Source: Candidatus Peregrinibacteria bacterium
GTDB taxonomy: Bacteria; Patescibacteriota; Gracilibacteria; UBA1369
Length of the DNA: 7,113 bases
Direction of reading: 5' to 3'
Assembly: GCA_014729615.1 (NCBI GenBank)
Contig: WJJQ01000152.1
Location: 1 to 7,113, forward strand
Shown here: piece after piece, positions 5,401 through 7,113 of the stretch
How positions within the stretch are numbered: the stretch's first letter is position 1
Layout of the letters: the number at the start of each line of letters is the position of its first letter
Made by a program: the position numbers and the translations under genes
Notes under the pieces: generated by a model
What the model saw: only the letters and a program-made list of their open reading frames with translations
The model's database searches: none
Told to the model about the DNA's origin: nothing

Positions 5401-6792
5401 ATGCTACAAAACAAAAATACAATTCTTTATAATCAAAAATCATTCATTTTCGAGCCGGCGCGGCTGATATATTTGGCCGGTCAGGATTTCAGCTCGATAG
5501 CGGCACAAGCTGTTGAAAGAATTAAAACCGAATTGGAACAAGGACTCGATCAAAAGCTTTTGCAAGAAAAGAAATCGGCATCAAGAGCGACCGGTGAAAT
5601 CTTGGCCAAAATTAAAGATATTGCTCTTGTTGAAGAAGGTAAAATTGCAGAAGACAAAGAGGCACTGAATAATCCCGAGAAGCTAAAATATGTCAGACAA
5701 ATTCGTGAAGCACGCAAAGAAGCGGAGGCTAAAATTAAAGAAAACATGGAATCATATAAAAATAAAGCCGCGCTTGTAAACGAAATAACGAACGCGGAAA
5801 TAAAAACAGGTCAGTATGATTCAATTTTTTCTCAACAAATAGAAGGAAAAAATAAATTTGAAGACGTACCCAGGTTAAGAGAAATGATCCATGATTTAAA
5901 AAATAAAAAAGGCGCACTAAGCGAGCTTGCAGCGGAAAATTTAAATGATTTAAAAAGCGGCATGATCAATAAAATTGATTCAATGATAAAACTGTTTTCC
6001 GATGAACAAAAAACAATTCTTGAAGCGACCGACAAAAAAATCGTTAAATATGATGACTTAATAGATGACATGGCAATGGAAGTACAAGGTTTAACCATGG
6101 AAAATGGAGAGGCATTAACTGACCCATATGCCGAGGATAAACTTAAAAAAGGTGACATGTTGAAATTAATGACTCACCTGATTTATTTGAAAGGATTGTT
6201 GGTCAATGATGACGGGAGCCTTGATAACGCCGGCTTAAAGGGAATTGTTCAAGCCAATATTACAAGAATTGAAAGTGATATTTTAGAAAATTATAACTCA
6301 GCGGCGCGAGATGATGAACAAATTGATCTGGAGCAAATAGCTTTAATGGATGACTTTACCAATCGTGTATTGGTAAATCTAGAAAAAGCCAGAGCAAATT
6401 ATGAAAATGTAGCCAATAATCCGCAAGCAAAAAAAGCCGCATTACAAGGCGCGAAAGCCTGGTTGGCCGGTGCTCAACAAGCAGCCAGAGAAAAACTGGG
6501 ATATTTACAACAAAAGAATATTGAAAACAGGTCAAAAAATATTGAAATAGATGAAGAAGGTAAAATTACTTTCGACACAGACGTTTCCGACTTGATAGAG
6601 GAAGGTCTTTTGGCTATTAGAAAAGGTGAAACAACTGTTGAATCATATGATCCCGGAACAGGTAAAAATGTTCAGATTCCTCAAATTCAGGCTGTACCTC
6701 AAATTAGTATTCCGGAATCAACTCCTATTGCGAGAACAGGAAAAGGTAAAGATAACGAGCTTGAAAAAACGGAGGAAGGCAAAAAAGCTTAA
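5401..6792 (+). CDS. Large helical hypothetical protein B with the shared N-terminal element
   Basis: I do not recognise this 463-residue protein. Its N-terminus has two hydrophobic patches, SFIFEP (14-19) and RLIYLAGQD (21-29). The second aligns with the short elements of A (R-Q-FIFLKGG) and C (RFIFMADPG). The following IAAQAVERIKTELEQ also resembles C (IASQAKAEIAEQ). Residues 30-225 and 305-378 are predicted helical and probably coiled-coil, rich in A, E and K. The middle (230-300) has shorter helices around a polar loop (LVNDDGSLDNAG at 267-278). Residues 412-440 form a P/Q/I tail with recurring PQI (IPQIQAVPQISIP), and the C-terminus is charged and disordered. There is no Cys, one Trp (354), no transmembrane helix and no classical signal peptide. 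It ends in tandem TAATAA. The function is unknown; length and helix content suggest a structural or filament-like role, but this is inference. Confidence 0.9.
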   Translation: MLQNKNTILYNQKSFIFEPARLIYLAGQDFSSIAAQAVERIKTELEQGLDQKLLQEKKSASRATGEILAKIKDIALVEEGKIAEDKEALNNPEKLKYVRQIREARKEAEAKIKENMESYKNKAALVNEITNAEIKTGQYDSIFSQQIEGKNKFEDVPRLREMIHDLKNKKGALSELAAENLNDLKSGMINKIDSMIKLFSDEQKTILEATDKKIVKYDDLIDDMAMEVQGLTMENGEALTDPYAEDKLKKGDMLKLMTHLIYLKGLLVNDDGSLDNAGLKGIVQANITRIESDILENYNSAARDDEQIDLEQIALMDDFTNRVLVNLEKARANYENVANNPQAKKAALQGAKAWLAGAQQAAREKLGYLQQKNIENRSKNIEIDEEGKITFDTDVSDLIEEGLLAIRKGETTVESYDPGTGKNVQIPQIQAVPQISIPESTPIARTGKGKDNELEKTEEGKKA

Positions 6793-6831
6793 TAAACTAA
6801 TAATTATATTTAAAATATTAACCTATATATT

Positions 6832-7113
6832 ATGAAAAACAAAAAAACATTCATTAATGACAGTCGTTTCATTTTTATGGCTGATCCCGGTGCTCCATCT
6901 TCAAGACCGGAAGACATTGCCTCTCAAGCAAAAGCAGAAATTGCCGAACAACCGGAAGATATTAAAGAAGCAATTGCCAAGGGTATAGATATTGATGCCG
7001 CAGTGGCAAAAAACAAGGCGGACATTGATGCTATTGAATCCACAGCCAGAGAAAAATTGGCTCCGGATATTGATGCGCCGGATGCCATTACCGATAGAAA
7101 TTTCAAATACCAG
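6832..7113 (+). CDS. Hypothetical protein C, 3'-truncated by the window, with the shared N-terminal element
   Basis: The frame is open from ATG 6832 to the window end (94 codons, no stop seen). It begins MKNKKTFINDSRFIFMADPG, the clearest copy of the element seen in proteins A and B, which is the main reason to trust this start. The body is acidic and alanine-rich, predicted helical, with three DIDA occurrences (IDIDAAVAK, KADIDAIES, PDIDAPDAI) that hint at short imperfect repeats. After the element, APSSRPEDIASQAKAEIAEQ resembles the same region of B. The 39-nt gap upstream is A/T-only apart from two C bases (6821-6834 reads ACCTATATATTATG), with no Shine-Dalgarno sequence and no terminator, so the gene probably belongs to the same transcript. 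There is no Cys in the visible part. The function is unknown. Confidence 0.83.
   Translation, partial: MKNKKTFINDSRFIFMADPGAPSSRPEDIASQAKAEIAEQPEDIKEAIAKGIDIDAAVAKNKADIDAIESTAREKLAPDIDAPDAITDRNFKYQ

Noticed and set aside
1..7113. CRISPR array, insertion sequence, tRNA or rRNA genes, or TGA recoded as glycine
   Set aside because: No spaced identical repeats, transposase motifs, terminal repeats or tRNA-like cloverleaf were seen. The reading frames contain no in-frame TGA and use many GGN glycine codons.

Overview
The window looks like a bacterial genome segment from the candidate phyla radiation (Patescibacteria). This is inferred from four signs: low G+C with strong A/T bias at codon third positions; a FemA/FemB-like aminoacyltransferase of the form common in those genomes; no recognisable Shine-Dalgarno sequence before any start; and densely packed genes, most with no recognisable family. 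All eight visible stop codons are TAA. No TGA occurs inside a gene, so the standard bacterial code fits and a TGA=Gly code is not indicated.

Left part (1-1971): a probably 5'-truncated plus-strand gene ends in a protein with three degenerate copies of a beta-rich unit. It converges on a minus-strand FemAB-like gene, and the two stop codons overlap inside one TTAA. The FemAB protein is the only gene product whose family I recognise. It would act at the cytoplasmic membrane face, in peptidoglycan cross-bridge synthesis or a related aminoacyl transfer.

Middle (1972-2477): a 73-bp divergent spacer carries a good extended -10 promoter reading rightwards into a doubtful 107-codon TTG-start ORF. 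The 3' end of that ORF contains hairpins, one with a short T-run. A second extended -10 promoter (TGG-TATAAT) then lies just ahead of the main operon.

Right part (2478-7113): six tightly packed plus-strand genes, with gaps of 3, 1, 23, 1 and 39 nt, form an apparent operon. The order is large protein A (641 aa), three small helical proteins (103, 104 and 113 aa), large helical protein B (463 aa), and protein C, which runs off the window. None matches a family I recognise. A, B and C share a short N-terminal element: a polar or basic start, then Arg, a hydrophobic I-F/Y-L/M core, and A/K-G/D, often followed by PG. The rest of the proteins differ, although B and C stay similar a little further. 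The six products contain one cysteine in about 1,500 residues. The best candidate for an undescribed system is this operon: three large proteins with a common N-terminal tag, interleaved with small helical proteins that could be partners or chaperones. Its function cannot be read from the sequence.
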